Below, piece by piece: positions 12,302 to 22,369 of a stretch of DNA of 64,000 bases. How positions within the stretch are numbered: the first letter of the stretch is position 1; every line of letters begins with the position of its first letter. Under the pieces are notes generated by a model that saw only the letters and a program-made list of their open reading frames with translations, was not told the DNA's origin and ran no database searches. The position numbers and the translations under genes are program-made. The stretch is from positions 199,265,317 through 199,329,316 of the forward strand of contig NC_133770.1 in the NCBI RefSeq assembly GCF_003597395.2, written 5' to 3'. Origin of the DNA: Chelonoidis abingdonii (taxonomy: Eukaryota > Chordata > Testudines > Testudinidae).

Positions 12302-13180
12302 CTTTTCTCACCTGCTGGTGCACTCTGTGGTGACTCCGTCGTGAGGCCTCAAATCCATTTATTTTTGGCATTCTACAATTTTTGTGTTGGCCCTAATGAA
12401 TTTTAGATGCACTTCTAGAGGCTTGGGCACATTTTAAATATATATTAAAAATGGCAATGGAAATATATTTTAATTATGTAATGAAAATGGGTCTAAGCTT
12501 TTAAAAATATTTCAAACTTTTCCCCAGTTTCTCCAGACTCGTCTAAGTCTGTCCAGTGCTGTGCTTGGACAGGACTGTTTAAAAAAAATAAAGGATTCTT
12601 TCCTGGCCCCATCTCCTGCCATCTGAGTTGCTAGAACTTTCATTTTCATAGTTTATTCTATGATTACATTCAACTTTAGTGATTTTTACTGCTGCCTTAG
12701 TAGCTACGAAAAAAAATCACTTGATTAGAATATATATAATGTGTTTAAACTAAGTAATTACAAAGTAGGCACAAAAGAAAAAGTCCCTGAAAATATTTGA
12801 CTCTTAATAAAGATAAATTAAGCAGTTGCTTAATTCATGAAAACTGTTTTAATAATTCTAACTGGTACTACAGTCTGATATATATCAAGAAAGGGAGATT
12901 AAAACTGCAGTCATACACAGGGAATAGGATTTGTAGAAATCTTATCTAAAGTTCCATAGTTTGGGGATTTTCTTGTTTGTTTGGTTTCTTATTTTATTTC
13001 CTAAGAGATTTCCGTTGTTTACAAGGATATGTGCGTACTTACTCCAGAAGAAATACTCCTCACCTCATACTTCTTCACCTCTGTTCATATGTGAATGCAG
13101 GATTTCAGTATTTAGTCTCAAGGAAGTAACAAATAAGGGCTCAGTGTGGATGCTCTTATTCTGGAATTAACCCACATGGA
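12302..13180. other. Unannotated stretch between two transposons
   Basis: AT-rich sequence with A-runs and TATA runs (12441-12480, 12730-12740). No coding or repeat structure recognised. Confidence 0.6.
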
Positions 13181-13189
13181 GTTTAATCA

Positions 13190-13947
13190 CAGGACGGGCA
13201 AACTTTTCGACCTGAGGGATGCATCGGGTTTCCAAAATTGTATGGAGGGCCGGTTAGCGGAGGCTATGCCTCTCCAAACAGCCAGGCGTGGCCCAGCCCG
13301 GCCCCTATCGACCCCTCCTGCTTCTCGCCCCCTGACTGCCCCCCACCACCCCATCCAACCCTCCTCTCATTCCTAACAGAACCCGGGACTCCTGCCCCAT
13401 CCAACCCACCCTGTTCTCTGTCCCCTGACAGCCCCCAGAACCCCTGCCCCTGACTGTCCCTTGCCAACCCATCCAACCCCTTCTCTCAATCCTGACTGCC
13501 CCTCCCGGGACCCTTGTCCCCATTCAACCCCCCTGTTCCCCACTCTCTGACTGCTTAGACCCCTATCCACACCCCGCCCCCTGACCTCCACCCCGAACTC
13601 CCCTGCTCTCTACCCAGCCCTCCCTACCCTGCTCCCTGCCCTCTTACTGCACTGTCTGGAGCACCGGTGGCTGGTGGCGCTACATCCATGCTGCCCGGAG
13701 CACCAGAACAGGGAACTGTGCCACCCGGCTGGAGTCAGCCATGTCACCGCGCAGCACAGAGCATCGGGTCAGCCTGGGCTCTGCAGCTGTGCTGCCTTGC
13801 CGCCCAGAGTACTGCGCCAGCAGTGCAGTGAGCTGAGGCCGCAGGGTAGGGGGGAACAGTAGGGGAGGGGCTGAGGGTAAGCCTCCCAGGGCAGGAGCTC
13901 AGGGGCAGGGCAGGAGGGTCCTGCAGGCCATAGTTTGCCCACCTCTG
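13190..13947. mobile_element. Non-autonomous hAT element with GC-rich minisatellite core
   Basis: Termini are CAGGACGGGCAAACTT at 13190 and AGTTTGCCCACCTCTG ending at 13947, an imperfect TIR of the hAT type (consensus CAGGGGTGGGCAAACT). The flanks are GTTTAATCA (13181-13189) and GTTTATCA (13948-13955), an 8-bp target duplication with one indel. The interior lacks a transposase. From about 13305 to 13640 it is a C-rich array of degenerate units of about 70 bp containing CCCATCCAACCC and CCCCTGACTGCC. A canonical G-quadruplex motif (runs of 6, 4, 4 and 3 G) lies on the plus strand at 13849-13877. Open frames here are Pro/Ser- or Gly-rich shadows of the array. Confidence 0.8.
13849..13877 (+). 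other. Potential G-quadruplex motif
   Basis: Four G-runs (6, 4, 4, 3) separated by loops of 7, 1 and 4 nt, satisfying the G3+N1-7 rule. It lies near the right end of the short hAT element. Confidence 0.6.
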
Positions 13948-14439
13948 GTTTATCAGGATGAGTTTTCTGCTTTAAATTCACAGCCTTAATTCAAATTAAT
14001 TTGCCAGTGTAGACAACCCTACGAGTCTTGATCCCCAATACCAGCATAGTGGTTGTCTCTTCTGGGGATTACAGGGTTGCTGTCCTTATGTGAAATCAGA
14101 ATTGATCATAAAGCACAGTCAGTCCAACCAGTGTTTTCCCCAGGAATTGAAATGGGGGGGGGGTGGGTTTGAATTTATGGGTGTGTGTGTGTCAGGGCTG
14201 ATGAGGGGTGAGACCGTGAGGATGAAGGTGGGCCCTATGGCACCATAGTAAAAACTGAAAACTGTTTCATGATCTTTTTATTAGATTTAACTTAAGTTTT
14301 GAAATCATCATACAAATTTAAAGTTGGCTAATCAAGCATTCTATGAAGCACGACATCTATCTCCTTCTTAGTTTCTTCTAATAATTTTGCACAACTCTGT
14401 TACTGAACTTCTTGAAAGCAACATGTTCATCTTTGGTGG

Positions 14440-15486
14440 CTTCTCATGTGTCCAGTACTTCCATTCCTTCAATTGATATGCTCATTAGTTCATTCACATG
14501 ATCAGGCAGAAGGCTACTTCTTTCAGAACACAAAATTCTATTCAATGATGAAAAAGAACACTCAGCTGTAGCTGTTGTGACTGGGAGTAGCAAGAGATGA
14601 ATTCCTACTTCTTTCATCCCAAAAAACATAGCATAAAGATCAGGTCAAGCCACTAGAGATAATAAAAAAGAAGTTGAAGTCAAATCTTCATTCATTCATT
14701 GTATGATATTACACTCTGTGTTCAAATTTTCTATTCTGTCCTGAGCACATGGCAGCCCCATTGCTGGTATACCCAAACACTCAATTGTCAGTGTTTTATA
14801 GGTTGGGATCTGTAAAAACTACGTAGAGGTTGAGTAGAATCTTGAAGTCACTATTGTAGATTATTTAGAATAAACTCTGTTTACTTTTTCAGTTGTCTTA
14901 AACACTTCTTGTCCTCTTCACTTAAGGATTCAATATAAATTCCTTCATTAGTCAACTTCTGAACTGAAGTCTTTGCTTCTTTTTTCAATGGATGGCTCTC
15001 TGATTGATCCAAATGTAGCTTTTATTGCTGGACAAAGATCTACTACTGTTGTAGCAGATGCCTGGATGGCATTGTTTAATGACCCAAATGGTTTCAGCAG
15101 TAGACTTACGAGAGAGAATGGCAATAGTCTTCTCTGAAGATAGTAGCAAAAGTAATCCACCAGCCTCACTGCTTAGATCCATCCCATCTTGGTAGATACT
15201 TTCCAAAGCCAGTAATAATGGCTGGAGTAATTTTAAGACAACAGCCAAGGATTGCTCATGAGAAAGCCAGAGAGTTTTCCCAGGTTGGCCTAATTTGAAC
15301 TTCAGTCCCAGTGTATCTCCTATATTTTCCAAGATAGTCAGTCTTTTTGGACTATTACTGAAAAAAGAATATAATTAAAACATTAAATTTATAGCTTTTT
15401 AAAGAGTCTGCAGGTTGTACTAGTGCTAGTTGGAGTATTTGGCCTCTGCTGTGTGTATAGGAGAGATTAGGGTTCTCTGAGCAAAT
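14440..15486 (-). pseudogene. hAT transposase pseudogene, C-terminal half with dimerisation domain
   Basis: The minus-strand frame 14444-14629 holds LPVTTATAECSF followed by SSLLPDHVNELMSISIE, a good match to the hAT C-terminal dimerisation domain (family pattern LPVTTAxxERSFSxL ... RLxxLxLLSIE). Note Cys replaces the usual Arg in the ERSF position. Upstream frames (14948-15332) carry TLWLSHEQSLAVVLKLL and LALESIYQDG, matching the catalytic-region side of ZMYM1-like/TTF-type hAT proteins. Reading frames change several times and contain stops. In life such a protein cuts the element out at its TIRs and joins it to an 8-bp target site. It continues on the far side of the insertion at 18548. Confidence 0.75.
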
Positions 15487-15494
15487 CTTGTACT
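15487..15494. repeat. Left 8-bp target-site duplication (CTTGTACT)
   Basis: Identical to 18540-18547. The 8-bp length is diagnostic of hAT integration and the perfect match argues for a comparatively recent insertion. Confidence 0.9.
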
Positions 15495-17690
15495 CAGGGC
15501 CGGCTTTAGGCCAATTTGTCCGATTCCCCCGAATTGGGCCCCACGCCTGAAGAAGCCCCACGCTCACTGTCTCCCGGAATCAAAGGTCTGCGTCTCCTGG
15601 AAGCAGCAGCTGTTGCTGCTAGGCAACGAGAGACGCTGGCCGGCAGAGGGCTGAGGCAGACGGGGCTGTTGCAGGTCAGGAGGGGGAAGAGGAAGGGGAA
15701 GCGGAAGTGGAAGTGGGAGGAGGGAGAAGGCACACGTGTCTTGCAGCCTTCCTTCCCCTTCCCTCCCCCCCAGCACTCACCTGGGGGAGATGCTGAGGGA
15801 GCTTCTGGTCTGGTGGGAGACAGGAATCTCTGCAGTGGACCTCACCTACCTGAACAGCTGCTGGGGCTCCCAGCGGTGAGCGTCTGACCCTGTGATTCCC
15901 CGCAGGTTTGTAAGATTGGGTTGGTGTTGTGGTTTCTGTGGTGTTGCTGTTTGAGATAAGTTTGTGCCTGCCTGTATCTGTTTCGAAACTGAAGTTGGGA
16001 TCATATAATGTAACCCAGGAAAAAAGCCCCCAGCTGGTACTTAGTGTTGTGAACTCCAAGTGAGAGAGGAGGAAATCAAATACAGCAAGAGAGGAGAATG
16101 TGAAAGGTCTGCAACATGGCACAGCAGGCTGAGACTTTTATCTCCCCCCCACCCCACCGCAGAAGGGGAAACTGAGGCACGGCGTGATCTGATTCCCTCT
16201 CTAAATTATTTTGCAAAGGAAGGGGACTAGGGCTCCTATCCAAACCAGTTCCCTTCCCATCAACTCTGCTTTCCCTGCTGCAAGACTGCCATAGGGGCTG
16301 AATATTTCCATTAAACTATGGCTCCTTCATTTGCCCTGCAACAATAAAATAGACCAGCTTTTGGGGCAGGGGGTGAATAGCCCCCCCCAAGCTGTGTGGA
16401 TATTAAGGTTTTTTTGAGGAGGGCCTTGATAATATTCTAGATCAATCAAATGCCCAGCTGAGCTTTCTAGCCATCCAGCAGTTCTAGGGCAGGGAAGGAA
16501 GGTGCTCTTGGTCAGAGTGGTCACAAAACGATTGAATTTAGCCGGAGGTTGGGGGGGTCCGCTTGAAATCCCACCCGATGGCAGGCATCACAGGACTCAT
16601 GGCGGCACTGGAGGAGGGCCAGAGTGAGCAGGTGGCGCTGGTCAGGGGGGGACAGTTGCGCGCCGTCGAGGGTCCTGGGCTCTGGGATGGCTAGGCGATG
16701 GGTGGTGGGTTCAGTGTCGAGTCTTCGCAGCCTGGTTGCTCTCCACTGGAGGGTTTGTTGGTTGTTTCATTCGGTGGGCTCCACGAAAGACGAAACAGAG
16801 CGCCGAGTGAGGAAGAGAGGGAGTGAGGAGACGGCAGGAAGGAGTTTATAGGGTGTAAGGTGAGTCGACTCAGCGAAGAGTAGAAACCAGGAGTTGGACG
16901 GTGGGTTTCCCGCGCAGCGACGCGATTGGCCTGGGGCAAGACGACGTGGGGGGAGGAGGGGCAGCTTCGAATCCCCCACTATAGGCTATGGTGAGTCGGC
17001 ATTTCAGGGAGGGAGAAAAGCACATGGCGAGTCCCTTCCCCCAGAACTCCCCTCCAGCCCCCAGAACGTCCTGTCCCAAAGCCTGCACCTACCTCTCCGA
17101 CACTTCCCTCCCACGAGCTGCGACCGCCCCCCTTCCTGCACCCACCCCACTGCCCCAGCCAGAGCCTGCACCAGCACCAAGGATGCGGGGCAGCGCGAGC
17201 GCGGCTGGGCGCAAGGGCCTTGGGTCTTGGGGCTCCAGCCCCTCTCCAAGGCTTGCAGCGTGTTTGGGGTCCTGCTTCCACACCTTTTCTCATTCACACC
17301 TCATTTTTCAATAGGCAGAGTGGGATGTACAGAAGTGAGGAAGAGATGGGCGTGGTAGGTGGTCTACTATCGTAGGCGAAAAAGAGCAGTTTGTGTCTGG
17401 GGTAGCGCTTATATACTACCTTAGGGGCCCACTTAACATATTACCAAGGCTTCAATATAAAGTCATGGTAAAAGCTTATACAAAATGCATAATGCCAGAG
17501 AGTTATCTACAATGGGGCATTGGACTGCTGTGCATGCAGTAATATCATGACCCCTGGGTCTCTGAATGAGGCTATTATACGTGGGGGGGAGGCGGTCCGC
17601 GGCCGAGCTCCAGGGGGCGAGCGGGTGGTGGCAAGCGGCAGGTGGACAAAGAGGCAAGCAGTTGAGCCAGCAGGGGTTCTAGGGGCAGGC

Positions 17691-17870
17691 CATGGGGTTT
17701 CTGGGCAGGGGAGGGAGAAAGTGAAAGGAGGCGGAGTTGTGGGGCATTTCGAGGGGGGAGGGTGGGGACTGACTAGGAGGAATGCAGCGAGAAGGTCAGG
17801 GGCGGGGTGGGGACAGGGGTGAAGAGGGGGGTGATGGTGGGGCTGAGCGGGGAGGGGGTGGGTCCTATTT
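17691..17870 (+). other. G-rich, G-quadruplex-prone cluster
   Basis: Repeated G-runs, including the tight motif GGGGCGGGGTGGGGACAGGGG-like at 17799-17819 (loops of 1, 1 and 3 nt), plus further G4-compatible runs to 17870. It lies within the cargo of the young hAT. Structure formation is predicted from sequence only. Confidence 0.6.
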
Positions 17871-17904
17871 TACTGCTGTGATCTGGTCACCCTGTGTGTG
17901 CCAG

Positions 17905-18025
17905 GTTTCAGAGTAGCAGCCGTGTTAGTCTGTATCTGCAAAAAGAACAGGGGTAATTGTGGCACCTTAGAGACTAACATTTATTTCAACATAAGCTAGC
18001 CCACGTCTTCAGATGAATAGAATGG
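17905..18025 (-). repeat. Short interspersed repeat with TTTCAGAGTAG end
   Basis: Begins TTTCAGAGTAGCAGCCGTG and contains TTGTGGCACCTTAGAGACTAACA and ATAAGCTAGCCCACG. The body is the reverse complement of the 3' part of the element at 51119-51432, while its terminal block has the same orientation in both. This implies that the family has inverted ends. It is very common in turtles by recall. It sits inside the 15495-18539 transposon, so it was either carried by it or inserted later. Confidence 0.6.
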
Positions 18026-18539
18026 AATACTTCTTTTTGTCTATGTGTGCCGTTTCTCTCCCCCGCTGCACAACCTTCCTCTTTGGCCCACAGCTGTTTC
18101 GACAGGGTGGTGCTGAGGAAGAAGGGTTTGTTTCTGTGAGGCGGGCGGTGCTGGGGGGAAGGAGGGGGCATAAAATAAACATTATTGAAGAAAATCAGTT
18201 GTACAACTATTGAAACATAAAATATTTTCCTAATATGAAAGTGAGAATCTATAATTAATATTCTTTTAGAATGTGGTAACTTCTATTAATATGGGCAAGA
18301 GATCAAGAGATATTGGTAGAAAGTACCCAAGTGGGAGTAAGAAAAGAGCCATATACAATATGATGTAATGTATGTAATATATAATTTTATTGTGTATACA
18401 GTCATGGAAAGTAAATAATACATGTAAATAATACATGGAAGAAATGAAAGGTGTTTTTTTGGTTTTTTTTTAGTCATCCCTGCCGAGGCCCCGTCGAAAC
18501 TGTTCGAATTGGGCCCCGCACTTGCTAAAGCCGGCCCTG

Positions 18540-18547
18540 CTTGTACT
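18540..18547. repeat. Right 8-bp target-site duplication (CTTGTACT)
   Basis: Pairs with 15487-15494; see that entry. Confidence 0.9.
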
Positions 18548-19052
18548 CCACTATGTCTTCCAGAGAAGTTTGCAGCTGCATCAAATGCACAAGCAGCCGT
18601 CTGTTTCGGGTCCAACTGACAAGCATTTAACTCTTCTCAGATGCAGATCCAGATGCAGCCTATGTGTCTTGTATAACTTGAACATCTAGAAATGCATGTC
18701 CTGGACTACCACTGACATCAAGATAATGTACACAATGATTTAATACTTGTCCATTTGCATCGGTGCATTCATCAGCCATGTATGCATTTTTTTTGAATGT
18801 GGTGAGAGAAGTCTTCACTTTTTCAACTGTTGTGTCTTTCACTGTTGCACCATATGCTCCTAGCCAGTCAGTTGAGTTTCTTGCATAAAGATAGTGAGCA
18901 TTTGCTGGTCTTGTTCGGAACCAGTGTTCAACTTCAGGATGAACAAGTGACAATGCACTTAACATTGTCCTCCAGTCTGTAGTGTGTGATATTTCTTGCT
19001 TTAATAGAAAGTATGATGCCACACCCATGTTTGTTCGCATGTCTCTGGAGGC
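18548..19052 (-). pseudogene. hAT transposase pseudogene, N-terminal half (DUF4371-like)
   Basis: The minus frame 18660-19040 reads without stops through KVKTSLTTFKKNAYMADECT and CVHYLDVSG to FLDVQVIQDT. The MADExTD plus YLD arrangement is the DUF4371/hAT signature (SxMADExTDxxxxxQLxxxxRYxD in relatives), where the first acidic residues belong to the catalytic fold. A stop and frameshift follow near 18650, then CAFDAAANFSGRHSGVQ (18548-18615), matching the YDGAxNMSGxxxGVQ motif, where the second catalytic Asp lies. The frame upstream of the Met at 19038-19040 runs about nine codons to a stop, so the N-terminal zinc finger is missing. The protein resumes after the insertion at 15486. Confidence 0.75.
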
Positions 19053-20020
19053 TCCACCCAGCTCACAGTGATTTCAGCTGAGCTCTCAGTGAGGGAATCT
19101 TGCTGCTAGTGCAGACTAGGCCCTCTCTTCCACTTAGATCTGATTATCAGTGATTTCACCTGTAGTGGTCCCTTAACAAAACAAAAGACTATCTATGGAG
19201 ACTAATCAGCTCTATCTTTAAACAGTGGAGAGGGGCCGGTCAAATAGTACTTGTGACTCAGGCAGACCATCAAGCAAAACTCCTGTCCCCATCCTCTCTC
19301 TTGATGCCCTCAGTCAGCACAGACTAGGTACAGTTCTACTGCCCTTTACTCATTCAATAAGAATAATAACATTTCATCCCCCCCTCCCCCCACATTCAAG
19401 TGATTTGTAACCCAACCCCAGCCAAATCTATCACTTGGGCAACACAGCTCTGTTGGATACCTAGGTAGACTAGATGTGACTGTAAATACAATCTGGTCCT
19501 GAAGCCTTTCCACCCAGCTCATCACTAGCTGTCAGGAGATCTCATTTACACTTTGTTTACAAATCATAATTTGGCCAACATCACCAAATGAATGCACTGA
19601 CATCATCATAAAAACAAAACCTGTATAAAGAAGCTAGTCTTTCATACTTTTCAAATTTATTATACTTCATATAATAGATTTTATACTTTTCAAATCTATT
19701 ATACTTTTTATAATACACTTTATATGCTTTTAAAGTATGTATTAATGTTTCAATTTCAATTCAAATTTCCAAACAATCACTAAATTGGCAACACTACCTG
19801 TAACTAATTCAAAAAACTGAGGGGGGGGGCAGGGTGTTGGGGAAATTCAGGAGAGGAGTAGGGTGGTATGGGGGGGGTGAGGGAAATCGCTGAGTCCAAC
19901 CAGGTATCATCTTCAGGGAGTAATGCACTTTGTCCAGTAGGATCCCTTAACTACTTTTCTTGGCCCTGTCAGTCAGCCACTTTATCTTATATCCTAGAGT
20001 ACATGAATATTTTTTTAGCC
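19053..20020. other. Unannotated stretch with a tandem duplication
   Basis: No gene recognised. It contains C-runs (19378-19392), G-runs (19820-19830, 19869-19878) and the AT-rich tandem duplication listed separately. Confidence 0.6.
19641..19719. repeat. Tandem duplication of a ~40-bp AT-rich unit
   Basis: Two adjacent diverged units, each containing ATACTTTTCAAATYTATTATAC, at 19641-19680 and 19681-19719. A third, shorter echo (TATGCTTTTAAAGTATG) follows. It is probably replication slippage. Confidence 0.7.
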
Positions 20021-20023
20021 TTA

Positions 20024-20306
20024 GACCTGGTCTACACTGGGGGGGTGTCAATCTAAGATACGCAACTTCAGCTAAGCGAATGGTGTAGCTGAAGTCAGCA
20101 TATCTTAGATTGACTTACCTGGCCATGAGGATGGCGGTGAGAGTTGACTGCTGCCATTCCCCCATCAACTCCGCTTTTAACTCTCTTGAGCTGGAGTTCT
20201 GGAGTCGACGGGGAGCATGTTCAGGGATCGATTTAGCCGCGTCTAGATGAGACGCAATAAATCGATCCCCAATACATCGATCTCTACCCATAGTGAAGAC
20301 CTGGCC
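20024..20306. mobile_element. MITE, PIF/Harbinger-like, with internal palindrome (copy 1)
   Basis: Ends are GACCTGGTCTACAC (left) and, reverse-complemented, GGCCAGGTCTTCAC (right). It is flanked by TTA (20021-20023) and TAA (20307-20309), compatible with a diverged TWA target. The interior shares with 24798-25099 the blocks GATCTAAG(T)TACGCAACTTCAG, GAGTCGACGGG and a palindrome around GGATCGATTTA ... TAAATCGATCC (about 20225-20269). There is no coding capacity. It would depend on a transposase encoded elsewhere. Confidence 0.7.
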
Positions 20307-20407
20307 TAAGAGTCTCCCAAATTGAATCTATCTGTCTGAAATTTCTGTTCTGTCTGTATAAAGTATATCTGGGTCTCATCAACAGAAGGTAGCAGATTTT
20401 TAGACAA

Positions 20408-21878
20408 ATGAAACACAGTGGATCTAATTTACCTCAATTTCAGTGAGGCCTTTGATAGAGTTCCACATGGGGAATTATTAGGTAAACTGGAAAACATGGG
20501 GATCAATATGATAATTGAAAGTTGGATAAGGAACTGGTTAAAGGGGAGATGACAATGGGTCGTACTGAAAGGTGAACTGTTAGGCTGGAAGGAGATTACA
20601 AGTGGAGTTCCTCAGGGTTGGTTTGGGGACCAAACTCATTTAATTTTTTTATTACTGACCTTGGCACAAAAAGTGGGAATGTACTAATAAAGTCTGCGGA
20701 TGACACAAAGCTGGAAGGTATTGCCAATACAGAGAAGGACCGGGATATCACACAGGAAGATCTGGATGACCTTGTAAACTGAAGTAATAGTAATAGGATG
20801 AAATTTAGTAGTGAAGAGTGCAAGGTCATGCATTTAGGAATTAATAACAAGAATTTTTATTATAAGCTGGGAACACATCAGTTGGAAGTAACAGAGCAGG
20901 AGAAAGACCTCGGAGTATTGGTTAATTACCACTGTAAGCCGCCAATGTGATATGACCATGAAAAAAGATAATGCGGTCCTGGGATGTATCAGACGACATA
21001 TTTCCAGTAGAGATAGGAGTTGTTAGTACCATTATACAAGGCACTGGTGAGACCTCATCTGGAAAACTGTGTGCAGTTCTGGTCTCCCATGTTTAAGAAG
21101 GATGGAACAGGTTCAGAGAAGGGATGGTCTGAGGAATGGAAAACCTGTCATATGAAAACAGACTCAAAGAGCTTGGCTTGTTTAGCCTAACCAAAAGAAG
21201 GCTGATGGGAAATATCGTTGCTCTCTATAAATATATCAGAGGAATAAATATCAGGGAGGGAGAGGAATTATTTAAGCTCAGTACCAATGTGGACACAAGA
21301 ATAAATGGATATAAACTGGCCATCAGGAAGATTAGACTTGAAATTAGACGGAGGTTTCTAATCCTCATAGGAGTGAAGTTCTGGAACAGCCTTCCAAGGG
21401 GAGTAGTGTGGGCAAAAGACATATCTGGCTTCAAGACTAAGCTTGATATGTGTATGGAGAGGATGGTATGATGGGATAGCCTAATTTTGACAGTTAATTC
21501 ATCTTTGACTATTAGCGGTAAATATTCCCAATATCCTGTGAAGGGATGTTAGATGGGGTGTCTGGCTGGTGAGTCTTGCCCACATGCTCAGAGTTTAGCT
21601 GATTGCCATATTTGAGGTCGGGAAGGAATTTTCCTCCAGGGCAGATTAGCAGAGGCACTGTGGGTTTTTCGCCTTCCTCTGCAGCGTGGGGCATGGGTCA
21701 CTTGCTGGAGGATTCCCTGCACCTTGAAGTCCTTAAACCGCGATTTGAGAACTTCAGTAGCTCAGACATAGGTCAGGTGTTTGATACAGGAGTTGGTGGG
21801 TGAGATTCTGTGGCCTGTGTTGTGCAGGAGGATCATAATGGTCCCTTCTGACCTTGAAGTCTATGGTCTATGACTCTA
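20408..21878 (+). mobile_element. CR1 LINE, 5'-truncated, 3' half with 3' UTR
   Basis: Decayed reverse transcriptase: SGVPQG at 20601-20618 and ADDTKL at 20696-20713 in a different frame correspond to the RT motifs SGVPQGSxLGP and FADDTKL. The FADD Phe is replaced by Ser and the GSVLGP part is scrambled. The frame 21136-21471 gives [16 protein letters not shown] and ALYKYIRG, the conserved CR1 C-terminus. The 3' UTR runs through GAAGGAATTTTCCTCCAGG and GGGTCACTTGCTGGAGGATT to ATGGTCCCTTCTGACCTTGA, and ends near 21878 with the short CTATG-type repeats typical of CR1. CR1 copies itself by target-primed reverse transcription; this copy is dead (multiple stops). Confidence 0.9.
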
Positions 21879-22111
21879 ACAGTAGTGTTTGAGCTTATTA
21901 CATAATTACTTTCCTCCACTATGTATAATCAATGCTCTTGCCCAGTTTCCTTCAGCACATTGACTGTATATGTTTTCAGGACTGTGTCAAAGGGAAGTAT
22001 TCTACTTACTACATCACTGAACAACTTGTAGTGTCCTAGCTTACTTATGACTGCCTCCTTTCCCAGTGCTATTGACCAGTCCTCAACCTTAATTTGTAAG
22101 TTTAAAAGTTG
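21879..22111. other. Short unannotated spacer
   Basis: Nothing recognised between the CR1 tail and the hAT MITE. Confidence 0.6.
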
Positions 22112-22119
22112 ACTGTATG

Positions 22120-22361
22120 CAGGGCCGGCTCCAGGGTTTTTGCTGCACCAAGCAGCAAAAAAAACCCAAAAAAAAAACGCGATTGGTGGCAGCTCCATTG
22201 CACCGCTTTCTTCTTCAGCAGCAATCCTGCAGCAGGTCCTTCCCTCCGAGAGGGACCGAGGGACCCGCCGCCAAATTGCCGCCAAAGACCCGGACGTGTC
22301 GCCCCTCACATTGGCCGCCCCAAGCAGCTGCTTGCTGGGCTGGTGACTGGAGCCGGCCCTG
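22120..22361. mobile_element. hAT MITE, 242 bp
   Basis: Perfect 15-bp TIRs CAGGGCCGGCTCCAG / CTGGAGCCGGCCCTG, with flanks ACTGTATG (22112-22119) and ACTGTTTG (22362-22369), an 8-bp duplication with one mismatch. The first 10 TIR bases equal those of the 15495-18539 element, so both probably use the same or closely related transposase. The interior is a poly(A)-rich tract followed by GC-rich sequence; no gene. Confidence 0.85.
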
Positions 22362-22369
22362 ACTGTTTG

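Larger units (their letters stand above)
15495..18539. mobile_element. Young 3.0-kb hAT element with GC-rich cargo, nested in an older hAT
   Basis: The left end CAGGGCCGGCTTTAG and right end CTAAAGCCGGCCCTG are perfect inverted termini, followed inward on both sides by a shared GAATTGGGCCCC. Perfect 8-bp duplications flank it (15487-15494, 18540-18547). No transposase domain was recognised, so it is non-autonomous. The interior is unlike the surroundings: CpG-bearing, GC-rich from about 15560 to 17850. It has an inverted CCAAT (ATTGG at 16925-16929) in a CGCG context, splice-donor-like AAGGTGAGT at 16857-16865 and several G-quadruplex motifs. A short turtle repeat sits inside it at 17905-18025. 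Cargo captured from a host CpG island is possible but not shown. Open frames of 60-154 codons in it lack recognisable domains. Confidence 0.85.
14129..19052 (-). mobile_element. Old hAT transposon, minus strand, interrupted by a younger hAT
   Basis: Transposase remnants on the minus strand run from about 19052 (N-terminal side) to 14440 (C-terminal side). Downstream, at 14129, the sequence starts CAGTGTTTTCCCC, which has the form of a hAT TIR; the matching 5' TIR is not visible beyond 19052, so that end is truncated or decayed. The body is cut at 15487-15494 by the 15495-18539 insertion; removing it rejoins the two halves at a single copy of CTTGTACT. The element is dead, with stops and frameshifts throughout. 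Confidence 0.75.

Noticed and set aside
13146..13591. Several Pro/Ser- or Gly-rich frames on both strands
   Set aside because: They are translations of the C-rich minisatellite inside the short hAT element; overlapping frames on both strands are expected from the composition.
15516..17822. Frames of 60-154 codons in the young hAT
   Set aside because: High GC removes stop codons; no domain, consistent start context or codon pattern was seen, and frames overlap on both strands.
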